Below are positions 1 through 9,936 of a DNA stretch of 50,000 bases, one piece after another (the first letter of the stretch is position 1; every line of letters begins with the position of its first letter). Under the pieces are notes generated by a model, which saw only the letters and a program-made list of their open reading frames with translations, was not told where the DNA came from and ran no database searches. Made by a program: the position numbers and the translations under genes. This DNA comes from Theodoxus fluviatilis (taxonomy: Eukaryota > Mollusca > Gastropoda > Cycloneritida > Neritidae): NCBI GenBank assembly GCA_034096865.1, contig JAWQFJ010005765.1, forward strand, positions 70,001-120,000, given 5' to 3'.

Positions 1-815
1 ACACACACACATATTAAGGTGTCCGTTTTGCATACAGCGTCTTCAAAGTGCAGCCATTTGCACATACACGTGTGTGCTCGTTCGCGCGCACTTGCAAGCA
101 CGTACATACGGCGTGCCCTGAACACAGACCTTCATACGCTCGCACTTCGACGCACCTCCATTCAAATACGTATACATCTACCTGTACTCAGCTTTAAAAC
201 TGCATACTCTGTAAACGAGCTACTTGCAACATGCGGTGAAAAAAAAACAGATTCCTATGTGTGAGGAGGATGTCAAGACAATACTATTACCGAGCTTATG
301 TATTACTGCTTGTCACGTGACATTGTCCATGAGTGAAGTCCTCCTTTTGTAACAAGCGCGTTCTCTGGACGAACGAAAGTGGCGTGAAACTCTTAATTAG
401 CACTTCAAATCTCAACATTTTCACAGCAACAAATTCAAGTAGCTTGATCACGTCTTTTCCTGTGCATCGTGTTAACGTTATTTCCAAGTCTAGGGGAGAA
501 AAGCGGAAGTATTCCTTTGTCTATTCCGACGCAGGTGTTTATCGTCATTGTCAATCCTGCCCTCGGGCGCTTAGACAATCTTCTAGGATGTTGAATCGAT
601 TGGCAAACATTTGGAAAGAGTTACATAATTTGTCTACTCGACTGTGAAGTGATTTTGTGTCTATCCAAAGTTTGTTTTACAGATGCAAAATTCGTACGAA
701 AACACAAACGCAGACAATGAACCTTTCTTGCACTCGCAGACATTTTACCCTTTTTTAATAAAAGAAAATGCATTAGAGCTGATTTTAGATTTAATTCCGG
801 TGCTTTTGCTCACAA
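1..815. other. Non-coding flank, no gene seen
   Basis: The window opens in a short (AC)n tract. The rest has no convincing exon: open stretches here show no recognisable domain, no repeat motif and no clear splice context. The missing 5' coding exon of the CPTP gene was looked for here and not found. Confidence 0.5.
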
Positions 816-1448
816 GAACTTCTCTCTTTCTCTCTCTCTTTCTCTCTCTCGCTCTCTGTCTTTCTCTCTCGCTCTCTGTATTTCTCTCTCTCTCTCTCTT
901 TCTCTCCTTCACTCTCTCTCGTCTCGTCTATCTATGTGTTTCAGTCTGTCTGTCTCTCTCATTCTCTTTGTCTCTTTTTCTTTCTCTCTCTCTTTCTCTC
1001 TCTCTATCTCTCTCTTTCTCTATCTCTCTCGCTCTCTTTTTCTCTCGCTCTCTCTCTCCCTCTCTCTTTGTCTTTCTCTCTCGCTCTCTCTTTTTCTCTC
1101 TCTCTCTTTCTCTGTCTCTCTCTTTCTCTTTCTCTCTTTCTTTTTCTCTCTTTCTCTTTCTCTCTCTTTCTCTTTGTCTTTCTCTCGCTCTCTCTCTCTC
1201 TCCATATCTCTTTCTCGCTCTCGCTCTCTTTTTCTCTTTCTATCTCTCTTTCTCTCTCTCTCTTTCTCTCTCTGTCTCTCTCTCGTCTCATCTATCTTTG
1301 TCTGTGTTTCAGTCTGTCTCTCGCTCTCTCCGTCTGTCTCTCTCATTCTCTTGTTCTCTCTCTCCTCTCTCTTTGTCTCTGTCTCTCTCACTGTCTGTCT
1401 CTGTCTCTCTCACTGTCTCTGTCTCTCTCACTGTCTCTGTCTCTCTCG

Positions 1449-1495
<47 letters not shown>

Positions 1496-1505
1496 TCTTT
1501 CTCTC
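816..1505. repeat. Long imperfect (CT)n / (CTTT)n pyrimidine tract
   Basis: About 690 bp on the + strand are almost purely C and T with scattered G, built of CT, CTTT, CTGT and CTCG units. Long open frames on both strands (Leu/Ser-rich on +, Arg/Glu-rich on -) are by-products of the repeat and not genes. It lies 5' of the first visible CPTP exon, probably in an intron. Confidence 0.95.
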
Positions 1506-1579
1506 GTATTTATACATGTTTGTGTATGTGCACATGTGCGCGAGTGTATATACTTGATTACATCGGCTTGAATGGTTCA

Positions 1580-1790
1580 ACTCCATCCATCCATCCATCC
1601 CTCCATCCATTCATCCATCCATCCGCCCGCCCACCCATCCATCCACCCACCCACCCATCCACCCATCCCACCCACCCATCCATCCATCCATCCATGCATT
1701 CATCCATCCATCCATCCATTCATGCATCCACCTATTCATCCATCCGTCCATTAATTCATCCATCCTTCCCTCCGTTTATCCATCTATCCA
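1580..1790. repeat. (ATCC)n microsatellite
   Basis: Roughly 210 bp of CATC/CACC tetranucleotide repeats with interruptions (for example CGCC and CATT variants). It follows the CT tract after a short unique spacer. The His/Pro/Ser-rich open frame across it is a repeat artefact. Confidence 0.95.
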
Positions 1791-2004
1791 TGCTGTATTT
1801 CCTTTCTTGTTTTTATGGTGTCTTGCTTGCCTTCTGTCATTTTAATATCCTTCTGTTCTCGCATATCTTGTTTTGTGAATCCGTGTGGTCACCTTTTCAT
1901 TATTTCTTCTTGTTTTTTTTCTTTTCTTTTTAATTCCGCTGATGCTGACTTTGATTCTTTCTAATGGCACCACACCGTAAAACATCTGGCATTTCTCTGT
2001 GCAG

Positions 2005-2168
2005 CTTCTTCAGGCTGACGGGACGTCTGTTTGGCTTCGTGGCCAGGGACCTGGAGGACAAAATCCGCATCGTGGAGCACCACAAAGGCTCAGAGAACGG
2101 CGCTCACTACCGCTCCGTCCAGTCCATGCTGGACTTCGAGGTGGCCAATCACATCACCAAGGTCAAAG
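2005..2168 (+). CDS. CPTP: CPTP-like ceramide-1-phosphate transfer protein, internal exon
   Basis: Encodes about 54 residues reading LTGRLFGFVARDLEDKIRI and then the YRSVQSM stretch, which matches the N-terminal third of the glycolipid-transfer (GLTP) fold. In human CPTP the matching helix carries Asp56 and Lys60, which hold the lipid amide and phosphate. Here the D-x3-K spacing is kept (RDLEDK). The exon follows a pyrimidine-rich acceptor ending at 2004. A second AG at 2013 would trim three codons without changing frame. The donor GTCAGC begins at 2169 and splits a Gly codon after its first base, which the next exon completes. About 45 N-terminal residues are absent, so the start codon must lie on an exon upstream of the window. 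CPTP proteins are small cytosolic carriers that move ceramide-1-phosphate between membranes. Family assignment is strong; the exact exon start is less certain. Confidence 0.88.
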
Positions 2169-3098
2169 GTCAGCAAAGCACTCTACCCTGTTTACGTGCC
2201 GAGGTTTATGTATGGCCGAAGTAGGGAACGAGTGATAAGCGTGGAAAGTTTGAGGATGCGAACTAGTCTGACACTTGGTGTAAGTGAAAACAGAGACACT
2301 AGTGGTGTACCCTGACCGAGAATGTACATGTATAATGTCTGACGCGATTCGAGAAAGGCAGTCATTTACCCGAATGGAATTTTAATGCTTTGAATGAAAT
2401 GTTTGTACCGAATGATGAACATAGAGTCATCATAGTTGTCCGTCTCACCGATAATTTTGCTCTCTTCCCTCTTCATCTGCTTCCCCCGCCCACCCACCCA
2501 CCCCTTACACCCGTCCCTCCCCTCTTCCCCTTTCTCTAATTCCCATCTCCCTCAAGGCGTGCAAACCAATCTCAAATGTACCTCTACCTCCCCTCCCCAT
2601 TCTCACCATTTCCATCAATAAACCCTTCCTGATCTTCCCAATCTGTAGTTTTCCACACCTCTCGTGATAAAAGCATCAGAAAAGTTTCTGTAAGATCTTA
2701 AAGTGGTGTATTCATTCTTGAATTTTTTAAATCTGATTTTCTAGTCTGTCTGACTCTTTTCTTTTCTTTCAAGTTACACGATATGCAATTCTGAATGAGA
2801 TTGTTTTGTCAAAAAACAGATGAGTGAAGGCTAGAAGTTGGTTTATTTTTTCTCGTTGGGTGGATAAAGACATTTTTTTGGGGGGTGGATACGGAAATTT
2901 GTCGTCTAGCTTGTCTCCACGTCTTCCTGGATGATTGGGGTCACAGACAAGGTGTTTTGGGTGGTGGGACCCGCGCCCCGTGAATGCTGTACAAAGATCG
3001 AGTCTTAACGACCTGCGTAGACGCTCTGTTCCCTGGTCGCCTCTTTGGCTTCTAGGGCTAGGGCCCTGGCTGCAGAGTCCGAGAGCTGAGCACAGTAG
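2169..3098 (+). other. CPTP intron, no element recognised
   Basis: First part of a 5.4-kb intron. A pyrimidine/C-rich stretch at about 2455-2625 is low complexity. The rest appears unique, with no coding homology seen on either strand. Confidence 0.6.
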
Positions 3099-4608
3099 TC
3101 CAGCTCATATGAAGCCTTAGTACAGCCCCATCCACCCCACCTCCAGCTCGTATGAAGCCCTAGTACAGCCCCATCCACCCACCTCCAGCTCATATGAAGC
3201 CCTAGTACAGCCCCATCCACCCCACCTCCAGCTCATATGAAGCCTTAGTACAGCCCCATCCACCCCACCTCCAGCTCGTATGAAGCCTTAGTACAGCCCC
3301 ATCCACCCCACCTCCAGCTCATATGAAGCCTTAGTACAGCCCCATCCACCCCACCTCCAGCTCATATGAAGCCTTAGTACAGCCCCATCCACCCCACCTC
3401 CAGCTCATATGAAGCCTTAGTACAGCCCCATCCACCCCACCTCCAGCTCATATGAAGCCCTAGTACAGCCCCATCCACCCCACCTCCAGCTCATATGAAG
3501 CCTTAGTACAGCCCCATCCACCCCACCTCCAGCTCATATGAAGCCTTAGTACAGCCCCATCCACCCCACCTCCAGCTCATATGAAGCCTTAGTACAGCCC
3601 CATCCACCCCACCTCCAGCTCATATGAAGCCCTAGTACAGCCCCATCCACCCCACCTCCAGCTCATATGAAGCCTTAGTACAGCCCCATCCACCCCACCT
3701 CCAGCTCATATGAAGCCTTAGTACAGCCCCATCCACCCCACCTCCAGCTCATATGAAGCCTTAGTACAGCCCCATCCACCCCACCTCCAGCTCATATGAA
3801 GCCCTAGTACAGCCCCATCCACCCCACCTCCAGCTCATATGAAGCCTTAGTACAGCCCCATCCACCCCACCTCCAGCTCATATGAAGCCTTAGTACAGCC
3901 CCATCCACCCCACCTCCAGCTCATATGAAGCCTTAGTACAGCCCCATCCACCCCACCTCCAGCTCATATGAAGCCTTAGTACAGCCCCATCCACCCCACC
4001 TCCAGCTCATATGAAGCCTTAGTACAGCCCCATCCACCCCACCTCCAGCTCATATGAAGCCTTAGTACAGCCCCATCCACCCCACCTCCAGCTCGTATGA
4101 AGCCTTAGTACAGCCCCATCCACCCCACCTCCAGCTCATATGAAGCCCTAGTACAGCCCCATCCACCCCACCTCCAGCTCATATGAAGCCTTAGTACAGC
4201 CCCATCCACCCCACCTCCAGCTCATATGAAGCCTTAGTACAGCCCCATCCACCCCACCTCCAGCTCGTATGAAGCCCTAGTACAGCCCCATCCACCCCAC
4301 CTCCAGCTCATATGAAGCCTTAGTACAGCCCCATCCACCCCACCTCCAGCTCGTATGAAGCCTTAGTACAGCCCCATCCACCCCACCTCCAGCTCATATG
4401 AAGCCCTAGTACAGCCCCATCCACCCCACCTCCAGCTCGTATGAAGCCTTAGTACAGCCCCATCCACCCCACCTCCAGCTCATATGAAGCCCTAGTACAG
4501 CCCCATCCACCCCACCTCCAGCTCGTATGAAGCCTTAGTACAGCTCCATCCACCCCACCTCCAGCTCATATGAAGCCCTAGTACAGCCCCATCCACCCCA
4601 CCTCCAGC
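3099..4608. repeat. 43-bp minisatellite, about 35 copies
   Basis: Tandem array of a 43-bp unit that begins CTCCAGCTCATATGAAGCC and continues through TAGTACAGCCCCATCCACC. Copies are nearly identical. They differ mainly at two sites, GCCTTAG/GCCCTAG and CTCATATG/CTCGTATG, plus one 42-bp copy near 3170 lacking a C. The array lies inside the CPTP intron and ends abruptly in unique sequence at 4609. Confidence 0.97.
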
Positions 4609-4764
4609 GGTATCTTGTTTGGTCCGTCTAGAGATTACGTCATCATGTTGCATCAGAAAGGGGAAAAGGACAGATAGAGACTGGCGCACAATAGTCAGCG
4701 TCTGAAATCCTGGGTTGCCAGGGGAATCACGGTGCGTTGACGGTACATGAGGTTTGGAATTCTT

Positions 4765-4905
4765 TTGTCATTCCAATAGTTATAGAAGTCCCGTAGGGGT
4801 CAGAGTGCATGCCTGCCATAAATACGGGTTCAAGTCCTGGGTCTTCCCTCACTGTGGTCAGTGATAAATCACTGTCATGAGGTGCTTGACCACTGAAGTC
4901 TGTTG
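4765..4905 (+). mobile_element. Possible tRNA-derived SINE head
   Basis: Contains a good Pol III B-box match, GGTTCAAGTCC, at about 4829, with an upstream stretch (GGGGTCAGAGTGCATGCCTGCC) that resembles a decayed tRNA D-arm. It sits between the two minisatellites. No second copy was recognised in this window, so the call rests on the promoter-like motifs only. Confidence 0.35.
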
Positions 4906-4960
4906 GATAATCACTTCAGACGTTCAGGCATCCCACGCTACCCTTGGCCTTGAACTGCAA

Positions 4961-5888
4961 GTGATGGCAAGAGGCACTGACAGACAGCGGGCTAGAGTCA
5001 GTGATGGCAAGAGGCACTGACAGACAGCGGGCTTGAGTGAGTGATGGCAAGAGGCACTGACAGACAGCGGGCTAGAGTCAGTGATGGCAAGAGGCACTGA
5101 CAGACAGCGAGCTAGAGAGAGTGATGACAAGAGGCACTGACAGACAGCGGGCTAGAGTGAGTGATGGCAAGAGGCACTGACAGACAGCGGGCTAGAGTCA
5201 GTGATGGCAACAGGCACTGACAGACAGCGGGCTAGAGTCAGTGATGGCAAGAGGCACTGACAGACAGCGGGCTAGAGTCAGTGATGGCAACAGGCACTGA
5301 CAGACAGCGGGCTAGAGTCAGTGATGGCAAGAGGCACTGACAGACAGCGGGCTAGAGTCAGTGATGGCAAGAGGCACTGACAGACAGCGGGCTAGAGTCA
5401 GTGATGGCAACAGGCACTGACAGACAGCGGGCTAGAGTCAGTGATGGCAACAGGCACTGACAGACAGCGGGCTAGAGTCAGTGATGGCAACAGGCACTGA
5501 CAGACAGCAGGCTAGAGTGAGTGATGGCAACAGGCACTGACAGACAGCGGGCTAGAGTGAGTGATGGCAAGAGACACTGACAGACAGCGGGCTAGAGTGA
5601 GTGATGGGAAGAGGCACTGACAGACAGCGGGCTAGAGTCAGTGATGGCAAGAGGCACTGACAGACAGCGGGCTAGAGTCAGTGATGGCAAGAGGCTCTGA
5701 CAGACAGCGGGCTAGAGTGAGTGATGGCAACAGGCACTGACAGACAGCAGGCTAGAGTGAGTGATGGCAAGAGGCACTGACAGACAGCGGGCTAGAGTCA
5801 GTGATGGCAAGAGGCACTGACAGACAGCGGGCTAGAGTCAGTGATGGCAAGAGGCACTGACAGACAGCGGGCTAGAGTCAGTGATGGC
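4961..5888. repeat. 40-bp minisatellite, 23 copies
   Basis: Unit of exactly 40 bp starting GTGATGGCAAGAGGCACTGA followed by CAGACAGCGGGCTAGAGTCA. There are 23 full copies (4961-5880) plus a short partial copy. Variants are single-base (AAGAGG/AACAGG, AGTCA/AGTGA, GCGGG/GCAGG) with no length change. It lies in the same CPTP intron as the 43-bp array. Confidence 0.97.
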
Positions 5889-5979
5889 GTGCAGGAAGTC
5901 CACATCGCTTGTTCTCGTAGCAAACAAAACCTCCCCCTTAATTAACCCACATGTCTATATTGTAGGGGAGTCTAACTCA

Positions 5980-6080
5980 TGCACGCGCGCGCAAACACAC
6001 ACGCATGCACGCGCGCGCAAACACACACATACACGCTCGCACGCACGCACGCACCTACGCACACACGAACACGAACACAT
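5980..6080. repeat. (AC)n / (GC)n rich simple repeat
   Basis: ACACGC, GCGCGC and CGCACGCAC blocks form an alternating purine-pyrimidine run of about 100 bp in the CPTP intron. No gene is supported. Confidence 0.85.
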
Positions 6081-6411
6081 GATTGCTATACTTTCGGAGG
6101 CTGTTCTACTTGCAGATTCATGTACATCTGACCATGCAGAGAAGATATGCCACATTCAGTTTATGGTCAAGTGCTCGTTTTAGAGCCTTTTTAGCCCATA
6201 GATTGGACGTAGGTATCCCCCTAGTGCACCTGGATATCTCGCACTAGACACAAAGTTCAGAGACTGCGCAGACAACAACACAGTGTTTTCATAGCAATGA
6301 TGATAATGTCATAGTCAAATGCACAATTTTCTACAGTCAAGAGCGTTTTTGAGAACTCTCATTTCTAATTGCCACATAAACAGTGTCCTGAATGGAGCAA
6401 GCGGTGGTGAT

Positions 6412-6699
6412 CGTACCATAGAATGTGTCACAGACAATACTCCTGTCTATCTGCAAGAACTGCTAAAAGACTACAAGCCAGTGCGAAATTTAAGATCTTC
6501 AAGTAAAACACTCATAGATGTTCCGAAGAAAAAAACAAAAGCTTATGGTAACAGGTCACTTTCCTTCACAGGCCCAAAGTATTGGAACAACATTCCAGAA
6601 CGACTCAGAAAGTCATGTAGTCTAGACGATTTTAAAAAAAGACTAAAACACATCTTTTTAGCCAAGAATCTTTGTTTTGGTGACTATGTTGCGCATTGA
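6412..6699 (+). mobile_element. LINE remnant, C-terminus of a reverse-transcriptase ORF
   Basis: An open frame to a stop at 6697-6699 reads TPVYLQELLKDYKPVRNLRS, later GNRSLSFTGPKYWNNIPERL and SLDDFKKRLKHIF. This is the typical C-terminal tail of CR1/Jockey-type non-LTR retrotransposon polyproteins (pattern P-x-YL, LRSS, G-RSF, GP-WN-LP, FK-LK). No reverse-transcriptase catalytic block remains, so this is a 5'-truncated, dead copy within the CPTP intron. The 3' boundary is unclear because a short ACATAC-rich stretch and then the foldback element follow. Confidence 0.75.
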
Positions 6700-6800
6700 G
6701 CATGCCTTCGAGGTGTGAAATCTGCGCATTACAAGAATACACATACACGAATACACATACATACAATGCTCCCCAAGGACCCAATTGATAGTCCAGAGCC

Positions 6801-7460
6801 GTGTTTCCCAAGACTGAGGATGTGCAACCCAAAGCGACCCAAAGCAACCCAAAGCGACCCAATGCAATCCAAAGCGACCCAATGCAATCCAAAGCAATCC
6901 AAAGCAACCCAAAGCAATCCAAAGCAATCCAAAGCGATCCAAAGCAACCCAAAGCGACCCAATGCAATCCAAAGTGACCCAATGCAATCCAAAGCGACCC
7001 AAAGCAATCCAAAGCGATCCAAAGCAATCCAAAGCGACCCAAAGCAATCCAAAGCAATCCAAAGCAACCCAAAGCAATCCAAAGCGATCCAAAGCAATTC
7101 AAAGGGCATTTCCGGTGTTTGACAAATTATCGCTGTCATCATACGCAACGTCCAATCAGTCAATTCTTGTAATAAATCCGTTTCCAAACCCAGACACTGC
7201 TCTTTCGTCCCAATTGTGATACCTACCCCCATGTGGTGACAGGGATCACTTTAGAATGATACCGGAAACGCCGTATGGACTGATATGGATTGCTATAGAT
7301 TGCTTTGGATTGCTTTGGATTGTTATGGATTGCTTCGGAATGCTTTGAATTGCTTTGGATTGTTATGGATTGCTTCGGATTGCTTTGGATTGTTATGGAT
7401 TGCTTCGGATTGTTTTGGATTGTTTTGGATTGCATATCGGTAGTCTGGGAAACCCACTGC
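6801..7460. mobile_element. Foldback element with inverted 10-bp satellite arms
   Basis: The left arm (about 6826-7104) is a 10-bp tandem repeat of AAAGCAATCC/AAAGCGACCC. The right arm (about 7273-7433) is the same unit inverted, GGATTGCTTT/GGATTGTTAT. The inverted symmetry continues outside the arrays: GTTTCCCAAGACT near 6812 against AGTCTGGGAAAC near 7442. It also continues inside them: GGCATTTCCGGT at 7115-7126 against ACCGGAAACGCC near 7261. The central 140 bp or so are unique. No transposase is encoded. The whole lies just upstream of CPTP exon 7567-7669. Confidence 0.75.
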
Positions 7461-7492
7461 AGGACGTTAACCATTACACCACGACTCCCGGC
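7439..7492 (-). mobile_element. Possible tRNA-like SINE head at the foldback edge
   Basis: On the minus strand the sequence reads GGGAGTCGTGGTGTAATGG and then TTAACGTCC. TGGTGTAATGG fits the Pol III A-box consensus TRGYNNARNGG exactly. No B-box follows, because the satellite arm begins instead. It may be a SINE head fused to, or captured by, the foldback element. Confidence 0.35.
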
Positions 7493-7566
7493 GTCCAGTA
7501 GCGATCTAGAAATCCCTGTCGATATGGACGGGGAGTTTATCAAAACTGTGTTTGGTGTCCTTCCAG

Positions 7567-7669
7567 GTTACCCCCCGTCTGCCTCCAGGACTCTGCTGCG
7601 TCTGCACTGGGCCCTGGAGTTCATCCTGGCCTTCATGAGGGAAATCCGCACCAGTCCAGATTCTGCCAG
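7567..7669 (+). CDS. CPTP: CPTP-like ceramide-1-phosphate transfer protein, internal exon
   Basis: A 103-nt exon between a good acceptor (GGTGTCCTTCCAG) and a donor (CAG/GTACTG). It opens by completing the Gly codon split after 2168 and ends two bases into an Arg codon that the next exon completes. It reads SRTLLRLHWALEFI and then REIRTSPDSAR, matching the central helices of CPTP. The two arginines spaced R-x3-R correspond to human Arg106 and Arg110, which bind the phosphate headgroup. In glycolipid-specific GLTP the second of these positions is a Trp. Keeping Arg here argues for a phosphosphingolipid rather than a glycolipid substrate. Both junction phases agree with the neighbouring exons, which is strong evidence for this model. 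Confidence 0.9.
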
Positions 7670-7901
7670 GTACTGTGTGCTGATTGGTTGCTGTTGCTGC
7701 CCTCTTCCTGCGTGCCTATTGGTGATCGTTTGCCTGTGCTAGAGTGGGTGTGGAGGACTTCTGTCGCAGGTCTCTCTCCACCACCATGTTGATTTGTTTG
7801 TTCCCAGGCCTGACTAAAACCGTCTGTCTGTGTGTAAGCATACACAGAGATTTTATGCATACATGTGCATTCGCTTCCGATCGTGAACCGCACGCACACA
7901 T

Positions 7902-7902
<1 letters not shown>

Positions 7903-7967
<65 letters not shown>
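7903..7967. repeat. (CT)n microsatellite
   Basis: 65 bp of uninterrupted CT on the + strand. It forms the 5' flank of a short retroelement fragment whose other side is also (CT)n. Confidence 0.97.
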
Positions 7968-7971
<4 letters not shown>

Positions 7972-8061
7972 CACTTGAATATTTTGCCTCAAGGGCTGAA
8001 TGTAAGAAAGGCACTACTGCCTAATTCACTACCCTTATAAAATAAAGTTCGTTCGTTCGTT
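7968..8061 (+). mobile_element. Very short LINE 3' end, related to the 33510-34719 LINE
   Basis: About 94 bp containing TGTAAGAAAGGCACTACTGC, a hairpin AGGCA-CTAC-TGCCT, then ATAAAATAAAG and a (GTTC)n tail that runs into (TC)n. The minus-strand LINE at 33510-34719 ends with a closely similar block, TGTAAGATAGGCAGAAATGC followed by ATAAATAAAG, so this is a 5'-truncated copy of that family or a close relative. It is bracketed by (CT)n on both sides. Confidence 0.65.
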
Positions 8062-8098
8062 CTCTCTCTCAAATGCACACACGCATATTCTCTCTCTC

Positions 8099-8189
<91 letters not shown>

Positions 8190-8214
8190 CGCTCGCTCGC
8201 TCTCGCTCTCGCAA
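8061..8214. repeat. (CT)n microsatellite with CTCG interruptions
   Basis: A short (TC)n block at 8061-8070, an 18-bp AT/AC-rich spacer, then about 125 bp of CT with periodic CTCG units. It follows the LINE tail directly. Confidence 0.95.
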
Positions 8215-9689
8215 AACAAAAGAAAGACAGAAAAGATACTATCTACTTCCTGAATTAAAGGTAAAGGCTAAACAAAGCATGGAGTCAACTTGAAACCGTG
8301 GAAACGATCTCCATTAAGTGTAATAGCCAGAAAGTTGTATTCATGGTCGGCACCTGTGTTGATGGGTGAACCCATTTGCCTTGCCACCTCGCCCTGGGGA
8401 CTTCACAGAGGCAGCCAAGACAAAGTTAACGAATTAAATTATTTAGTGAAATAATCTTTAACTGAACAATTCAGAAAGTCTCAATTTGTTTTATCCTTGT
8501 TTATCCTTTCGTCATGCACATTTGTTCAGTATGTGGATTGTTTTTGTGTGGACTCGTTTTAGGCTCCTTTTGCGCCAAACTATTAATTTTGTGTACACTG
8601 AATTTGTGGCGCGTGTTCAAATTAGGGTTTATTCTGTATCACCATGGACTATGGGTCACTGCAACTGATACTCTGCGTACACCAAAGTAATAGGTTTTGC
8701 AATTAGAGTCTGAAGCCCTGGAATGAGAGTGGCCTGTAGAAATCTAGGCTGGACACGCGTAGGCCTGCTGACCAATGGGTCAGAGGTTGAAAGACAGAAA
8801 CAGGACGCAAGACCTTGCCTTACCACAAATAGGGTCTTACTTCAAAACGGACCAGGCCGTCAAAACCTGTGCGCATTCCATCTTCTCCCTGGCAAGGCCC
8901 TGGAAGGTAATCACTCGTCCCATGTTTGGGTTGAAGGTGCCCACCCACCTCGCCACAACGGACCTGTCATCACACCCGAGTAAATTCCTAAGCCGGGCCA
9001 CCTGTACAGGCTGGCTACAGGAATCAGGAAATAATGAAAAAGCGGACACGACATCCCAGGGATCCACAGCCCCCCCCCCCCCCCCTTTCCCTCCCCATCC
9101 CCTCTCCTAAAGATCTGTCCAACATCAAAGTCCTGTCTAGCTCGCCCAGCCTGAAGAAATTACCAGTCTGTAGCCAAAGAGGTAAAGGGATCATCGCCCT
9201 TCAACTGAACTACCCAACTCTGCAACTACAATGTGAAAACTGCAAACAATAAAACCGCTTTTTCTGGTGAGCTTGTTATTTCCATTATGTGATCCTACTA
9301 ACAGAAGCTGTAGCATCTTTGAACGACGGTACGCATAGATAAACAAACAGTAATAATTTCTCTGTTCAGCTTGACATATCTTTGTGAAAATGTACGTCTC
9401 ATGTGGACATATGAATTAGTTTTGCTCTATATTGTCATTGCATGAAATGGAGTATCGTCATCGTCGTCGTCGTCTTCATCCTCACCATCCTCGTCTCCTT
9501 CTCCTGCCCCTTGTCTTCCTGCTGTTATTCCTCGTTTCTTTCTTGCTCCTGGCACTCCTGCTTTAAAGACTCCTGCTTTTTCTCCTCCCCCTCCTTCGGG
9601 TATTCCTGCTCCCTTTTCACTTTCTCCGTCTTTGACATCGTCATCGACTTCGTCATCACCAAAGTTCACCTGACTGGTGTTTTCTTCAG

Positions 9690-9936
9690 GGCTTCCAAGA
9701 TCGCCTCGGACGTGTACAGCCGCACCCTGGCTCACCACCATCCGTGGCTGGTGCAGAAGATGGCCGTGGTGGCGGTGTACATGCTGCCCTCCAAGCGCCA
9801 GCTTGTGGAGGTCATGTGCAGGCACGAGTACGCGCAGGTCATGGAGATGCTGGACAAAGTGCTGGCCATCGGTCAGCCAATCTACGACGCCACAGAAAAG
9901 GCCTACGCGGAGAAAGGCTTGCTGAAGCTGTCGTGA
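9690..9936 (+). CDS. CPTP: CPTP-like ceramide-1-phosphate transfer protein, terminal exon
   Basis: The last coding exon follows acceptor TGTTTTCTTCAG and ends at TGA 9934-9936. Its first base completes the Arg codon split at 7669. It reads DVYSRTLAHHHPWLVQKMAV, then a run through LPSKRQLVEVM, and ends AYAEKGLLKLS, matching the C-terminal half of CPTP (human SLAAYHPWVV and YAEHSLLDLP). The His of HPW corresponds to human His150 at the lipid-binding site and is kept. Length from here to the stop is close to the human protein. With the two upstream exons, about 170 of an expected 215 residues are present, with no frameshift or stop, so the gene looks intact. GC content is higher than in the surrounding sequence, as expected of conserved coding DNA. 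Confidence 0.92.

Larger units (their letters stand above)
7670..9689 (+). other. CPTP intron carrying CT repeats
   Basis: Two-kilobase intron. Apart from the CT tracts and the small LINE 3' end at 7968-8061, there is a poly-C run near 9070 and a TC/GTC-rich stretch at about 9455-9600. From 8220 to 9400 no exon or recognisable element was seen on either strand. Confidence 0.6.

Noticed and set aside
333..647. Candidate upstream exon of the CPTP gene
   Set aside because: The translation bears no resemblance to the N-terminal helices of CPTP or GLTP proteins and lacks good splice sites in the right phase.
683..1933. A 416-codon Leu/Ser-rich open frame on the + strand and Arg/Glu-rich frames on the - strand
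   Set aside because: They are translations of (CT)n and (ATCC)n repeats. The composition follows the repeat period and no domain, start context or splice support exists.
4961..5888. Possible CRISPR array (regular 40-bp repeats)
   Set aside because: Units are contiguous, with no unique spacers between them, in a eukaryotic intron. It is a plain minisatellite.
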